A DNA stretch of 64,000 nucleotides from Rhizobiales bacterium 65-79 (GTDB taxonomy: Bacteria > Pseudomonadota > Alphaproteobacteria > Rhizobiales > Rhizobiaceae), in NCBI GenBank assembly GCA_001896885.1, contig MKRJ01000042.1:25033-89032 (forward strand), given 5' to 3'. Shown here in pieces: positions 46,563 to 56,484 of this stretch (position 1 is the stretch's first letter; every line of letters starts with the position of its first letter). The notes under the pieces are model-generated. The model had not been told where the DNA came from. It worked only from the letters and a program-made list of their open reading frames with translations, and did not search any database. The position numbers and the translations under genes were made by a program.

Positions 46563-47657
46563 ATGGGCGGCACAATGCAGGAAACGCGGACGGCGGAAAC
46601 CAGCGGAGAACCGGACGGACGGGCTGCGCCCTGGAGAAGTCCGTCTCCCGACGGCACATTCCGCATATTGAGCCTGAGCGGCGGCGGCTATCTCGGCCTC
46701 TATTCGGCGCATATGCTGACCCGAATGGAGGAGGCGGCCGGAGGGCCGATCGCGCGCCATTTCGACCTCATCTGCGGGACGTCGGTCGGCGCCATCACCG
46801 CCATGGCGCTGTCGCTGGAGATCCCCGCGGCCGAGATCGAGGCAGCCATCGTCCGCGACGGTCCCGCGATCTTCCGGAGCCGCTCGACCGTCTGGGGCGT
46901 CGGCCTGATCTCTTCCTTCGTCCATGATCTCATGCGGCCGCGCTATTCCGATGAGCCGCTCAGGGAATCCTTCGCCGGCCTGCTGGGCGCCGATACGACG
47001 CTCGGCCAGGCGAAATGCCGGCTCGCCATTCCCGCCGTCAATATGACCACCGGCCAGATCGATATCTTCAAGACGCCGCACAACAAGGATTGGTCGCATC
47101 ACGCCAGCCTGCGCATGGCGGACATCGGGCTTGCGGTGACGGCGGCGCCGACCTTCTTCCCGATGGCGACGCTCGGCGGCAGCCTCTATGTCGACGGCGC
47201 GCTGTTCGCCAACGCGCCCGACCTCGTCGGGCTGCATGAGGCGGAATACTATCTAGGTCTGCCGAAGGATCGCATCCGCATGCTGTCGATCGGCACGACC
47301 ACGTCGAACTTCTCCGTGCCGCAACGGCTCGGCCGCAACTACGGTGTCATGCGCTGGCTCAGGCGTTCAAGGCTGTTCTCGACCATCCTTGCCGCCCAGC
47401 AGCAGTTGACGCGGGCCTTCCTGACACATCACCTGGGTTCGGCCTATCTCAGGCTGGACAGTATCCGCGCTCCCGGCCACGAACTCGACCTCGGCTTCGA
47501 CAGCGCCAGCGAGGCGGGCACCCGGACGATATCGAGCCTCGCCGACTTCGCTTTCGAGAATGCCATGAAGCATACGGACCTGCCCCGGTTTCTCTTCGAT
47601 GATGCTCCCGGCACCTCCGTCGCTCCGGATATCTCGGCGCCGAAGACGGCGAGCTGA
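46563..47657 (+). CDS. patatin-like phospholipase, CapV-like
   Basis: A 364-residue patatin-family lipid hydrolase. The oxyanion loop is GGG at 40-42 in RILSLSGGGYLGLYSAHML, the nucleophile S74 in CGTSVGAITAMA (GxSxG), and the catalytic Asp D211 in YVDGALFANAPD. The order and the SLSGGG...GTSVG pattern resemble CapV, the cyclic-nucleotide-activated phospholipase of CBASS anti-phage systems. No cyclic nucleotide synthase, E1/E2 or JAB gene is adjacent, so the role is open. No signal peptide. ATG 46575 is a possible alternative start. Confidence 0.85.
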   Translation: MGGTMQETRTAETSGEPDGRAAPWRSPSPDGTFRILSLSGGGYLGLYSAHMLTRMEEAAGGPIARHFDLICGTSVGAITAMALSLEIPAAEIEAAIVRDGPAIFRSRSTVWGVGLISSFVHDLMRPRYSDEPLRESFAGLLGADTTLGQAKCRLAIPAVNMTTGQIDIFKTPHNKDWSHHASLRMADIGLAVTAAPTFFPMATLGGSLYVDGALFANAPDLVGLHEAEYYLGLPKDRIRMLSIGTTTSNFSVPQRLGRNYGVMRWLRRSRLFSTILAAQQQLTRAFLTHHLGSAYLRLDSIRAPGHELDLGFDSASEAGTRTISSLADFAFENAMKHTDLPRFLFDDAPGTSVAPDISAPKTAS

Positions 47658-47697
47658 AGCTCCGCGGATTTTTCGGTTTCCCGCTGCGGCAGGCCAT

Positions 47698-47729
47698 GCA
47701 AAAGGGCCGCCCCATAGAGGACGGCCCTT
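47698..47729 (-). terminator. terminator after acs-MOSC-micro-ORF
   Basis: AAGGGCCG (47702-47709) pairs with CGGCCCTT (47722-47729) around a 12-base loop; on the minus strand the stem flows into TTTTGC. It follows the micro-ORF at 47793-47861 and also faces the patatin gene ending at 47657. Confidence 0.75.
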
Positions 47730-47792
47730 CCGTGTTTTCGTGCGTGGCGCGGCCCCTCCTGTGGCCGATCGATCACCGGCCGCGCATCGCGC

Positions 47793-47861
47793 CTAACGGG
47801 AAGTCTGCTCCCCGAAAAGGCGATCCGCCGGGACCACGCTCATGCAGGAATCACTCGACAT
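47793..47861 (-). CDS. 22-codon micro-ORF with a perfect Shine-Dalgarno
   Basis: A 22-residue peptide beginning MSSDSCMSVVPADR and ending FGEQTSR. The bases AAAGGAGGTGATCC (minus strand, 47863-47876) are an unbroken 14-nt complement of the 16S rRNA 3' end and lie one base upstream of the ATG (spacing measured from the AGG core is about 7). A terminator follows 64 bases after the stop. It is downstream of the MOSC gene on the same strand. No function recognised; a small protein, leader peptide or ribosome-sequestering RNA are all possible. Confidence 0.6.
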   Translation of the reverse strand: MSSDSCMSVVPADRLFGEQTSR

Positions 47862-47939
47862 CGGATCACCTCCTTTCGATTGGTTGGACACGGGCCTAAG
47901 GATGGGGTCTCCCGGCCGCCTTGGCAAGGGCTGGCCAAG

Positions 47940-48686
47940 CTAGAGAAATCGCATCGGCTCTCCAAGGCCGATGCGGCCCGGCCGGTCGACCGTGCAGTAC
48001 ACGCCGAAATTATGCGCGTTATGGCGGACGATGTTGCGCAGGATATCCGGGTCGCGATCGAAACGATCCTGGGCGATCACGGTGAAGCCACAGCGGCGGC
48101 ACGGGTCCGAAACCGTCAGTTCCACCTCGCCGATGGCAATACGGCGACCGAGCCAGTCCGATTCGGGAAACGACCCTTCGACTTCCGGCATATCGACCAC
48201 GATGCTCGGCCGGAAGCGGCGGGGATCGGGATCGCCGGCCGGATGCAGCGCCTTGAGCCGCGCCAGCGAGGCGGTGGTGAGCAGATGCACGGGCGCCTTG
48301 CGGTAGCGCGGAGCGGTGGTGGAACCGTCGGCCGGCTGCGGCCCTTCGTCGAGATAGGGCCGGACGGAAACGTCGAAGCCGAGATAGTCGCTGATCGCCC
48401 TGTCGCTTTGGGCGGCCGGCGCGGCAAGCCACCCGCCACCCGGCGTTTCCACCTCCAGCGTGCCCTCCTCCGACAGCCGCGTGCGGACGCGCGGAGCCTG
48501 GTCCCATTTCGCCGGATTCCTGTCGGGAGCGGCGACGATGCCGCTCTCCACGTCGAAAAGCCCGTAGCTACGATCGCCTTCCGCCCCACCGGATCCGAAC
48601 GAAAGCTCGCGCATCGATTGTCCGCCGAGCGAACTCACCGGATAGCGCCACAGCGCGGCCACCCGCCCGGGATCGGTCATCGACAC
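47940..48686 (-). CDS. MOSC-domain protein
   Basis: A 248-residue protein with an N-terminal MOSC_N beta-barrel (GRVAALWRYPVSSLGGQSMR) and a C-terminal MOSC domain (APRYRKAPVHLLTTASLARL, FRPSIVVDMPEVEGSFPESD). The conserved Cys of the active-site loop is in VSDPCRRCGFTVIAQD. MOSC proteins handle molybdenum-cofactor sulfur or N-hydroxylated-compound reduction (mARC/YiiM-like). Starts at 48686 or 48680 are possible. Ends 14 bases from acs upstream, so probably co-transcribed with it. Confidence 0.88.
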   Translation of the reverse strand: MSMTDPGRVAALWRYPVSSLGGQSMRELSFGSGGAEGDRSYGLFDVESGIVAAPDRNPAKWDQAPRVRTRLSEEGTLEVETPGGGWLAAPAAQSDRAISDYLGFDVSVRPYLDEGPQPADGSTTAPRYRKAPVHLLTTASLARLKALHPAGDPDPRRFRPSIVVDMPEVEGSFPESDWLGRRIAIGEVELTVSDPCRRCGFTVIAQDRFDRDPDILRNIVRHNAHNFGVYCTVDRPGRIGLGEPMRFL

Positions 48687-48699
48687 TGGCCGACCTGCA

Positions 48700-50655
48700 T
48701 CACGCCCGCTTGTTCTGCCGGTTGGCGATGAGGTCGTCGACCACGCTCGGATCGGCGAGCGTCGAGGTGTCGCCGAGCGAGCCGAAATCGTCCTCCGCGA
48801 TCTTGCGCAGGATGCGGCGCATGATCTTGGCCGAGCGGGTCTTCGGCAGCGCCGGCGCGAACTGGATCTTGTCCGGCGTCGCGATCGCGCCGATCTCCTT
48901 GCGCACGTGCTGGATCAGTTCCTTGCGCAATTCGTCGGAACCCGCCTCGCCGGCGTTCAGCGTCACGTAGCAATAGATGCCCTGCCCTTTGATATCGTGC
49001 GGATAGCCGACGACGGCGGCCTCGGACACCTTGTCGTGGGATACCAGCGCCGATTCCACTTCCGCCGTGCCCATCCGGTGCCCGGACACGTTGATGACGT
49101 CGTCTACGCGGCCCGTGATCCAGTAATAGCCGTCCTCGTCGCGGCGGCAGCCGTCCCCGGTGAAATACCTGCCCTTGTAGGTGGAGAAATAGGTCTGCAC
49201 GAAGCGGTCGTGGTCGCCATAGACGGTGCGCATCATGCCCGGCCAAGGCTCCTTTATGCACAGATTGCCGCTGCCGGCGCCCTCGATCGGATGGCCCTCC
49301 CCGTCGACGATCTCCGGCTGCACGCCGAAGAAGGGCCGGGTTGCGGAACCCGCCTTGAGATCGGTGGCTCCGGGAAGGGGAGCGATCAGGATGCCGCCGT
49401 TTTCTGTCTGCCACCAGGTGTCGACCACCGGGCATCTCTTCTCGCCGACGACGTTGAAATACCATTCCCAGGCTTCCGGATTGATCGGTTCGCCGACGGA
49501 ACCCAGCACCCGCAGCGACTTGCGCGACGACTTCTTCACCCAGTCGTCGCCGGCGCCCATCAGGGCGCGGATGGCTGTAGGGGCGGTGTAGAATATGTTG
49601 ACCTTGTATTTGTCCACCACGTCCCAGAAGCGTGACGGGTTCGGATAGTTCGGCACTCCCTCGAACATCAGCGTCGTGGCGCCGTTGGCGAGCGGCCCGT
49701 AGAGGATATAGCTGTGGCCGGTCACCCAGCCGACATCGGCCGTGCACCAGTAGATGTCCCCGTCATGGTAGTCGAACACGTACTGATGCGTCATCGAGAC
49801 GTGGACCAGATAGCCGCCGGTGGTGTGCAGGACGCCCTTCGGCTTGCCGGTCGAACCTGATGTGTAGAGGATGAACAGGGGGTCCTCCGCCTTCATCCTT
49901 TCCGGCTTGCAGTCGGGTTTGACCGAAGCCGCCTCCTGATGCAGCCAGAAGTCGCGGCCCTCCGCCCAGCCGATCTTGCCGCCGGTGCGGCGCACGACCA
50001 GAACCTTGCGCACCTCGATGCCCGCCTTCGCCGCGATCTCGATCGCCCTGTCGGCGTTCTCCTTGAGCGGAATGGGACGACCGCCGCGCACTCCCTCGTC
50101 GGCGGTGATGAGGACATCCGACTTGCAGTCGACGATGCGGCCAGCGAGCGAATCCGGCGAGAAGCCGCCGAACACCACCGAATGGATGGCGCCGATGCGC
50201 GTGCAGGCGAACATCGCATAGGCCGCCTCGAGGATCATCGGCATGTAGATGGTGACGCGGTCGCCCTTCTTGACGCCGTGCTTCTTCAGCACGTTGGCGT
50301 AGCGGCAGACATGCTCGTGCAGTTCGTTGTAGGTGACCTTCTTGTCGTCATAGGGATTGTCGCCTTCCCAGAGGATGGCGACCTGGTTGCCGCGCTTCTT
50401 CAGATGCCGGTCGATGCAGTTGTAGGAAACGTTGGTCAGTCCGTCCTCGAACCATTTGATCGAGACCTTGCCCTTGAACGAAGCGTTCTTCACCTTGGTG
50501 TAGGGCTTGAACCAGTCGATGCGCTTGCCATGCTTGCCCCAGAAGCGGTCCGGGTTCTTCACGCTGTCCGCGTACCATTTCAGGTAGGTTGCGTTGTCGA
50601 TCAGGGCGCGCTTCTTCCACGCGGGTTGGACCTTGTGGACATGGACATCGGACAT
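48700..50655 (-). CDS. acs: acetyl-CoA synthetase
   Basis: A 651-residue AMP-forming acetate:CoA ligase. Signature motifs: [60 protein letters not shown] and [20 protein letters not shown]. The C-terminal catalytic Lys region reads [20 protein letters not shown]; the usual residue before the Lys is Gly. The start [20 protein letters not shown] is typical. It works with AckA and acetoacetyl-CoA synthetase on acetate and PHB carbon. Confidence 0.97.
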   Translation of the reverse strand: MSDVHVHKVQPAWKKRALIDNATYLKWYADSVKNPDRFWGKHGKRIDWFKPYTKVKNASFKGKVSIKWFEDGLTNVSYNCIDRHLKKRGNQVAILWEGDNPYDDKKVTYNELHEHVCRYANVLKKHGVKKGDRVTIYMPMILEAAYAMFACTRIGAIHSVVFGGFSPDSLAGRIVDCKSDVLITADEGVRGGRPIPLKENADRAIEIAAKAGIEVRKVLVVRRTGGKIGWAEGRDFWLHQEAASVKPDCKPERMKAEDPLFILYTSGSTGKPKGVLHTTGGYLVHVSMTHQYVFDYHDGDIYWCTADVGWVTGHSYILYGPLANGATTLMFEGVPNYPNPSRFWDVVDKYKVNIFYTAPTAIRALMGAGDDWVKKSSRKSLRVLGSVGEPINPEAWEWYFNVVGEKRCPVVDTWWQTENGGILIAPLPGATDLKAGSATRPFFGVQPEIVDGEGHPIEGAGSGNLCIKEPWPGMMRTVYGDHDRFVQTYFSTYKGRYFTGDGCRRDEDGYYWITGRVDDVINVSGHRMGTAEVESALVSHDKVSEAAVVGYPHDIKGQGIYCYVTLNAGEAGSDELRKELIQHVRKEIGAIATPDKIQFAPALPKTRSAKIMRRILRKIAEDDFGSLGDTSTLADPSVVDDLIANRQNKRA

Positions 50656-50929
50656 TTGTTTCCTCCAGTTGCCTGCCGGCCATCGTCGGGCGGCCGGCTG
50701 CCGTTCGCGACATTATTAACATTCCGCCCCAGGCCACAACATTAGACATTGGGTTTGAGCGCCGTGTCCAACATGTCGCGCCCCCGACCGTCGCGGCGGG
50801 CACCGCCGACACCCCGGCATGCCGCTGCCAAATGCCTGATTTATTTTTATGAAAGGCCGTCGGTGCAACGCTCCGGCCTAAGAATTCGTTAACCATCCCG
50901 CCGGCACAATTCCAGTCGTGGAGGAGGCC

Positions 50930-51223
50930 ATGACGCGGGGAACGACCGACATGCACGCCACGCCCGAGATGGAGCTGATGCTCAAGGGATACGGCCTGAC
51001 GACCGCCGAGATCCTCTATCACATGCCCGACCATCCGCATTTCCTGCAGACCTATATCTGGCAGGAATACGACCTGGCCCCGAAATTCCCGGTTCTCCTG
51101 AAATTCCTTGAATTCTGGAGGACGAAGCTCGACGGGCCGCTCCACTCCGTCGCCTACACGCATCGCCGGCTGATCGCACCGAACGAATGGCGCAACGTGA
51201 AGGGCGAGCTGGTTCTGCACTGA
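50930..51223 (+). CDS. usg: Usg-family protein
   Basis: A 97-residue protein with the Usg-like pattern MLKGYGLTTAEILYHMPDHP, YIWQEYDLAPKFPVLLKFLE and PLHSVAYTHRRL. First named in Caulobacter next to trp genes, the family is confined mainly to Alphaproteobacteria and has no firm role. GGAGGAGG before ATG 50930 sets the start; a GTG at 50918 lies within that site. Divergent from acs across 274 bp. Confidence 0.9.
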   Translation: MTRGTTDMHATPEMELMLKGYGLTTAEILYHMPDHPHFLQTYIWQEYDLAPKFPVLLKFLEFWRTKLDGPLHSVAYTHRRLIAPNEWRNVKGELVLH

Positions 51224-51263
51224 ACGGATGGCCTCCCGCCGGCAGGCAGGACGCGTCCAACGA

Positions 51264-52313
51264 TCAGTTCTTTGGCTCGAAGGGCGCCGGGCGCCGCCCT
51301 GCAGCCTGCCGGTCGATCATCCAGCGCGGATATTCGGGCGCAAGCGCGCTCACCTCGTCCAGCTTCCTCATATCCTCTTCGTCGAGCTCGAGCCCGACGG
51401 CAGCGAGATTCTGGTCGAGCTGATCCATGCGCGTGGCGCCGACCAGCACGCTCATGACGAACGGCTTGGCGAGCACATAAGCGAGCGCCACCGTGGCGAC
51501 GCTCGCATCGTGCTTCGCCGCCACCTCGCGCATCACCGCGACGCAAGCCCAGGCGCGGTCCTTGTCCACGGGCGGGAAATCGAAATTGGCGCGGCGTCCC
51601 TCGCCATTGCCGGGCGCGCCGGGTCCGTATTTGCCCGAGAGCAGCCCGCCGGCCAGCGGCGACCACACCATCAAGCCGAGTTTCTCCTCTTCGAGCAAGG
51701 GTACGATCTCGCGTTCCAGATCGCGGCCAGCGATCGAGTAATAGGCCTGCAGGGTCTCGAAACGGGCGAAGCCGCGCCGCTCGGAGATACCGAGCGCCTT
51801 GGCGATACGCCAGGCTGCCCAGTTGGAGACGCCGATATAGCGGACCATGCCGCGCGCGACGAGGTCGTCGAGTGCCCTCAGCGTCTCCTCGATCGGGGTG
51901 AGCGGATCGGTGCCGTGAATCTGGTAAAGGTCGATATGATCGGTCTGGAGCCGTTCGAGGCTCCCCTCCACCTGGTCCATGATGTGGCCGCGCGAGCCGC
52001 CGCGATCGTTCGGGCCGGAGCCCATCTGGCCATGGAATTTCGTGGCGACGATGACATCCTTGCGCTTCACGCCGAGGTTCTTGAACGACTGCCCGAGGAT
52101 CGTCTCGGATTGCCCGAACGAATAGACATTGGCGGTGTCGAAGAAATTGACGCCGGCGTCGAGCGCCCGCCTGACGATAGCATCGGCGCCGCCCTGATCG
52201 AGGCTGGCGATCGATCCCCAATTGCCGTTCTTGTTCGCCTCGCCGAAGGTCATGGCGCCGAGGCAGATTTCGGAAACGAAAAGGCCAGTGCGGCCGAACT
52301 GGTTATATTTCAT
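51264..52313 (-). CDS. aldo/keto reductase, YakC/AKR13-like
   Basis: A 349-residue NADPH-dependent reductase. Catalytic residues: Asp/Tyr in FFDTANVYSFGQSE, Lys in VIVATKFHG, His in DLYQIHGTDPLTPIEE. Other motifs: RYIGVSNWAAWRIAKALG, VWSPLAGGLLSGKYGPG and SVLVGATRMDQLDQNL. The ATG 52313 (MKYNQFGRTGLFVSE) is the family start, preceded by AAGGGACG; the frame upstream is unrelated. The second aldo/keto reductase of the window. Substrate unknown. Confidence 0.93.
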   Translation of the reverse strand: MKYNQFGRTGLFVSEICLGAMTFGEANKNGNWGSIASLDQGGADAIVRRALDAGVNFFDTANVYSFGQSETILGQSFKNLGVKRKDVIVATKFHGQMGSGPNDRGGSRGHIMDQVEGSLERLQTDHIDLYQIHGTDPLTPIEETLRALDDLVARGMVRYIGVSNWAAWRIAKALGISERRGFARFETLQAYYSIAGRDLEREIVPLLEEEKLGLMVWSPLAGGLLSGKYGPGAPGNGEGRRANFDFPPVDKDRAWACVAVMREVAAKHDASVATVALAYVLAKPFVMSVLVGATRMDQLDQNLAAVGLELDEEDMRKLDEVSALAPEYPRWMIDRQAAGRRPAPFEPKN

Positions 52314-52390
52314 CGGAACGTCCCTTGCGTAGTGCAATGCACAGATAGGCGCATGATGCGACGGCGCAATGTACCGCCGGATTACGGCTG

Positions 52391-53053
52391 CTAGCGCACT
52401 CCGAAAATGGCCGACCCGACGCGCACGCTCGTGGCTCCGAAAGCGATCGCGGTCTCGTAGTCGGCGGACATGCCCATGGAAAGTTTCGCAACGCCGGCTT
52501 GCCGCGCGAGCTTTTCGAGCAGGGCGAAATGCGGGCCGGGATTTTCGTCGACGGGCGGGATGCACATCAGGCCCGCGACCGCCAGTCCGTGCGTCTCACG
52601 GCAGCGCCCGACGAATGAGACCGCTTCGCGCGGATCGATGCCGGCCTTCTGCGGTTCCGAGCCGGTATTGACCTGCACATAGAGCTCCGGCGAGCGGCCC
52701 TGCTTCTCCATCTCGCCCGCGAGCGCGGCCGCGATCTTGTCGCGGTCGATGGTTTCGATCACGTCGAACAGCGCCACCGCCTCCTTCGCCTTGTTCGACT
52801 GCAGCGGGCCGATCAGGTGGAGTTGGACCTCCGGAAAGTCCGCCTTCAACGTCGGCCATTTCGCCTGCGCCTCCTGCACGCGGTTCTCCCCGAAGACGCG
52901 CTGGCCGGCTTCGATGACGGGACGGATCGCGCCGGCGTCAAAGGTCTTGGAAACCGCGACGAGCGTGACCGACCCGGCCGGCCGGCCGGCTTCGATCTCG
53001 GCCCTCGCAATCTTCTCCTTCACGGCTGTCAGCCGGGTCACCGTATCGTTCAT
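52391..53053 (-). CDS. YggS/PROSC-family PLP-binding protein
   Basis: A 220-residue pyridoxal-phosphate homeostasis protein with a type III TIM barrel. PLP Lys in LVAVSKTFDAGAIRPVIEAG; GENRVQEAQAKWP, LHLIGPLQSNKAKEAV, LYVQVNTGSEPQKAGI and KLSMGMSADYETAIAFGATS are all present. It affects vitamin B6 and amino-acid pools; no catalytic activity is known for the family. Start at 53053 (MNDTVTRLTA) or 53065. It diverges from leuS. Confidence 0.93.
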   Translation of the reverse strand: MNDTVTRLTAVKEKIARAEIEAGRPAGSVTLVAVSKTFDAGAIRPVIEAGQRVFGENRVQEAQAKWPTLKADFPEVQLHLIGPLQSNKAKEAVALFDVIETIDRDKIAAALAGEMEKQGRSPELYVQVNTGSEPQKAGIDPREAVSFVGRCRETHGLAVAGLMCIPPVDENPGPHFALLEKLARQAGVAKLSMGMSADYETAIAFGATSVRVGSAIFGVR

Positions 53054-53182
53054 CCGTTCCGCCATTCCGATAGCGCGCCAGCGCGCAGTTGACGCTTCGC
53101 GCAAAGCGTGGTGAAGGTCGCCACCGCGTTTCCAGATTCCGGCTGGCTCCCGCAGCCCCGCCTTTTAAGCGAAAACCGTGCC

Positions 53183-55825
53183 ATGGCAACCGAACGATAC
53201 AATCCGCGCGCTTCCGAACCCAAATGGCAGAAGGCCTGGGACGAGGCCCGGCTGTTCGAGACCAGGAACGACGACCCTCGGCCGAAGCACTACGTTTTGG
53301 AGATGTTCCCCTACCCGTCGGGCCGCATCCATATGGGCCATGTGCGCAACTACGCCATGGGCGACGTGGTGGCGCGCTACCGGCGCGCCATGGGCTCGAA
53401 CGTGCTGCACCCGATGGGCTGGGACGCCTTCGGCCTGCCGGCGGAAAACGCCGCGCGCGACAACAGGATCAATCCCCGCGAATGGACCTACGCCAACATC
53501 GCGGCGATGAAGGCGCAGTTGAAGACGATGGGGCTTTCGCTGGACTGGGCGCGCGAGATCGCGACCTGCGATCCGAGCTACTACAAGCACCAGCAGAAGA
53601 TGTTCCTCGATTTCTGGCGCGCCGGGCTGGTCGAGCGCAAGTCGGCCAAGGTCAACTGGGATCCGGTCGACATGACCGTGCTCGCCAACGAGCAGGTGAT
53701 CGACGGCCGCGGCTGGCGCTCCGGCGCGGAAGTCGAACAGCGCGACCTGACGCAATGGTTCTTCAAGATCACCTCGATGGCGCAGGAACTGCTCGACGGT
53801 CTCGACACGCTCGACCGCTGGCCGGAGAAGGTGCGCCTGATGCAGCGCAACTGGATAGGCCGCTCGGAGGGGGCGTTGGTCCGCTTCGCGATCGACAATC
53901 CGCCGCCGGGCGCCGATCCGGACCTGCTTTGCTTTTCGACGCGCATCGACACGCTCTTCGGCGCTTCCTTCATGGCCGTCAGTCCGGATCATCCGCTGGC
54001 GCTCCTGCTCGCCACGCAAAACAAGGAACTCGCCGCCTTCTCGGAGGAGTGCCGCCACACAGGCACGTCCCTCGCGGTCCTGGAACAGGCCGAGAAGAAA
54101 GGCTTCGATACCGGCGTCAACGTCAGGCACGTGCTCGACCCGTCGCGCCTGCTGCCGGTCTACGTCGCGAATTTCGTGCTCATGGATTATGGTACCGGAG
54201 CGCTGTTCGGCTGCCCGGCGCATGACCAGCGCGACCTCGACTTCGCCAACAAATATGGCCTGCCCGTCATCCCCGTGGTGATGCCGGATGGCGCCGACCC
54301 GGCGACCTTCCGCGTCACCGAGCAGGCCTATCTCGGCGACGGACGCATGATCAATTCGCGCTTCCTCGACGGCATGACCAGCGACGAGGCCTGGGAGGCC
54401 GTCGCCGATCGCTTGACGGCGGAGACGCGCGGCAACCGGCCCGTCGCCGAGCGCAAGGTCCAGTACCGCCTGCGCGACTGGCTGATCTCGCGCCAGCGCT
54501 ACTGGGGCTGCCCGATCCCCGTGATCCATTGCGAGGATTGCGGCGCGGTGCCGGTACCCGATGCCGAACTGCCGGTCCGGCTGCCGACCGACGTCACTTT
54601 CGACCGGCCGGGCAATCCGCTCGACCATCATCCGACCTGGAAGCACGTGAACTGCCCGAAATGCGGCAAGCCGGCGACGCGCGACACCGACACGATGGAC
54701 ACGTTCGTGGATTCGTCCTGGTATTTCGCGCGCTTCACCGACCCCTGGAACGAGAAGGCCCCCACCACGCTTGCCTATGTCGACGGGCCGAATGGCTGGC
54801 TGCCGGTCAACCAGTATATCGGCGGCATCGAGCACGCGATCCTGCACCTCCTCTATTCGCGCTTCTTCGTGCGCGCCATGAAGGCGACCGGCCACGTCAA
54901 TACGGTCGAAGAGCCTTTCGAGGGCCTGTTCACGCAAGGCATGGTGGTGCACGAAACCTACCGGCTCGGCAGCGGCGCGAGCGCGCAATGGATCGAGCCG
55001 GCCAAGGTCAGGATCGAGGAGGTCGACGGCAAGCGCAACGCCACCCTCGTCTCGACCGGCGAGAAGCTGACCATCGGCGCCATCGAGAAGATGTCCAAGT
55101 CGAAGAAGAACGTGGTCGACCCCGACGATATCATTTCGGGCTACGGCGCCGATACGGCGCGCTGGTTCATGCTTTCCGATTCGCCGCCGGACCGCGACGT
55201 CATCTGGACCGAGGCCGGCGTAGAGGGCGCGCACCGTTTCGTCCAGCGCGTCTGGCGCATGGTGTCGGAAGCCGCGCCGTTCCTCAAGGGCGTCAAGCCG
55301 AAGCCCGCCCATGACGGGCCGGCGGCCGAGATCTCCAAAGCGACGCACCGCACGCTGAAGGCAGTCGGCGAATCGATCGAGCGCCTGGCCTTCAACACCG
55401 GCGTCGCGGCCATCTACAAACTCGCCAACGTACTCCAGCCGGCGATCGGCGAACTCGCCGCCGGTGGGAAGGACGAGGCCACGCGCGGCGCGCTGCGCGA
55501 GGCGCTCGAAACGCTGGCCATCGTCATCGCTCCCATGATGCCGCATCTGGCGGAGGAATGCTGGGCGGCGCTGGGCGGCGGGAAAATGGTCGCCGAACAG
55601 GCTTGGCCCGCTTTCGATCCGGCGCTCGTCGTCGACGACGAGATCACGCTGCCGGTGCAGATCAACGGCAAGAAGCGGGGCGATTTGACAATTGCACGCG
55701 ACGCGGATCAAGGTTCGGTCGAGCGGGCGGCGCTCGACCTCGACTTCGTGCAGAAGGCGCTCGAGGGCAGGCCGCCGCGCAAGGTGATCGTGGTTCCACA
55801 AAGGATCGTCAATGTCGTCGCGTGA
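53183..55825 (+). CDS. leuS: leucyl-tRNA synthetase
   Basis: An 880-residue class I synthetase. HIGH-type motif is HMGH at residues 50-53 in [23 protein letters not shown] motif near 636 in [15 protein letters not shown]. Editing domain (CP1) occupies about 230-420 and contains [20 protein letters not shown] and [20 protein letters not shown]. The ATG at 53183 gives [16 protein letters not shown]; an upstream frame opening is unsupported. It is followed by lptE with a 14-base overlap. Confidence 0.98.
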   Translation: MATERYNPRASEPKWQKAWDEARLFETRNDDPRPKHYVLEMFPYPSGRIHMGHVRNYAMGDVVARYRRAMGSNVLHPMGWDAFGLPAENAARDNRINPREWTYANIAAMKAQLKTMGLSLDWAREIATCDPSYYKHQQKMFLDFWRAGLVERKSAKVNWDPVDMTVLANEQVIDGRGWRSGAEVEQRDLTQWFFKITSMAQELLDGLDTLDRWPEKVRLMQRNWIGRSEGALVRFAIDNPPPGADPDLLCFSTRIDTLFGASFMAVSPDHPLALLLATQNKELAAFSEECRHTGTSLAVLEQAEKKGFDTGVNVRHVLDPSRLLPVYVANFVLMDYGTGALFGCPAHDQRDLDFANKYGLPVIPVVMPDGADPATFRVTEQAYLGDGRMINSRFLDGMTSDEAWEAVADRLTAETRGNRPVAERKVQYRLRDWLISRQRYWGCPIPVIHCEDCGAVPVPDAELPVRLPTDVTFDRPGNPLDHHPTWKHVNCPKCGKPATRDTDTMDTFVDSSWYFARFTDPWNEKAPTTLAYVDGPNGWLPVNQYIGGIEHAILHLLYSRFFVRAMKATGHVNTVEEPFEGLFTQGMVVHETYRLGSGASAQWIEPAKVRIEEVDGKRNATLVSTGEKLTIGAIEKMSKSKKNVVDPDDIISGYGADTARWFMLSDSPPDRDVIWTEAGVEGAHRFVQRVWRMVSEAAPFLKGVKPKPAHDGPAAEISKATHRTLKAVGESIERLAFNTGVAAIYKLANVLQPAIGELAAGGKDEATRGALREALETLAIVIAPMMPHLAEECWAALGGGKMVAEQAWPAFDPALVVDDEITLPVQINGKKRGDLTIARDADQGSVERAALDLDFVQKALEGRPPRKVIVVPQRIVNVVA

Positions 55826-56378
55826 ACCGAAACGCCCGATCCCGGCGATCGCTCTTGTCGTCGGGCTGGCGATCGCGGCCTCCGCCTGCACGGTGCGGCC
55901 GCTTTATATGAAGGAGTCGCCGGCGGCGGCGGGCGCGTCGGCCGGGACCGCGGCGGAGCTTCAGTCGATCGCGATAAAGCCGGTCACCACCCGCTACGCC
56001 CAGCTCGTCCGCAACGAGTTGATCTTCCTTCTCGGCGGCGGGGCCGGGGAAGCCGTGAACCCCCGCTATACGCTGGACCTCAACGTCTCCAGCCAGCAGA
56101 TGTCGACCGCAGTTGCCCCCGCCTCCACGAGCGACGAGGTCAACGTGCCGACCGCCGCCACGGTCACGCTGACGGCGCGCTACAAGCTCACCGAACTGAC
56201 ATCCGACAAGGTCGTCGCCAGCGGCAGCCGCAACATCACCTCCTCCATCGACGTTCCCCGGCAGGAATACGCCGCGATGCGGGCCGAAAGCGACGCGCAG
56301 CAGCGCGCAGCGCGCGAACTGGCGCAACTCCTGCGGCTGGCCATCGCGCAGGACCTCATCCGCAAGGAGAAGAAATAG
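55812..56378 (+). CDS. lptE: LPS assembly lipoprotein LptE
   Basis: A 188-residue outer-membrane lipoprotein that plugs LptD during LPS insertion. The signal sequence ends in a lipobox with AIAASAC, then [15 protein letters not shown]; the mature region shows [20 protein letters not shown] and [15 protein letters not shown]. Start overlaps the leuS stop by 14 bases, the common rhizobial arrangement. The gene that usually follows (holA) is not here. Confidence 0.88.
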   Translation: MSSREPKRPIPAIALVVGLAIAASACTVRPLYMKESPAAAGASAGTAAELQSIAIKPVTTRYAQLVRNELIFLLGGGAGEAVNPRYTLDLNVSSQQMSTAVAPASTSDEVNVPTAATVTLTARYKLTELTSDKVVASGSRNITSSIDVPRQEYAAMRAESDAQQRAARELAQLLRLAIAQDLIRKEKK

Positions 56379-56484
56379 GCCCGCCGCCAGCGGGAACCTT
56401 CGCCTCGCTGCGAGGTTTATAGGCTGGCTGTCATTGTGCCGTCGTAGAATTCGGCCAGACAACCCTGAACCGGGCGGGTTGCCA

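Noticed and set aside
46563..47657. A complete CBASS operon around the patatin
   Set aside because: Neighbours are a two-component system, MOSC and acs; no CD-NTase or accessory gene.
47863..47876. Possible fragment of a 16S rRNA gene (GGATCACCTCCTTT on the plus strand)
   Set aside because: Match covers only the 16S 3' tail, and its reverse complement sits exactly as a ribosome-binding site before an ATG.
53165..55891. Long open frame on the minus strand across leuS (about 900 codons)
   Set aside because: Runs antisense to the leuS coding frame with Arg/Ala/Gly-rich composition and no motifs; typical of high-GC shadow frames.
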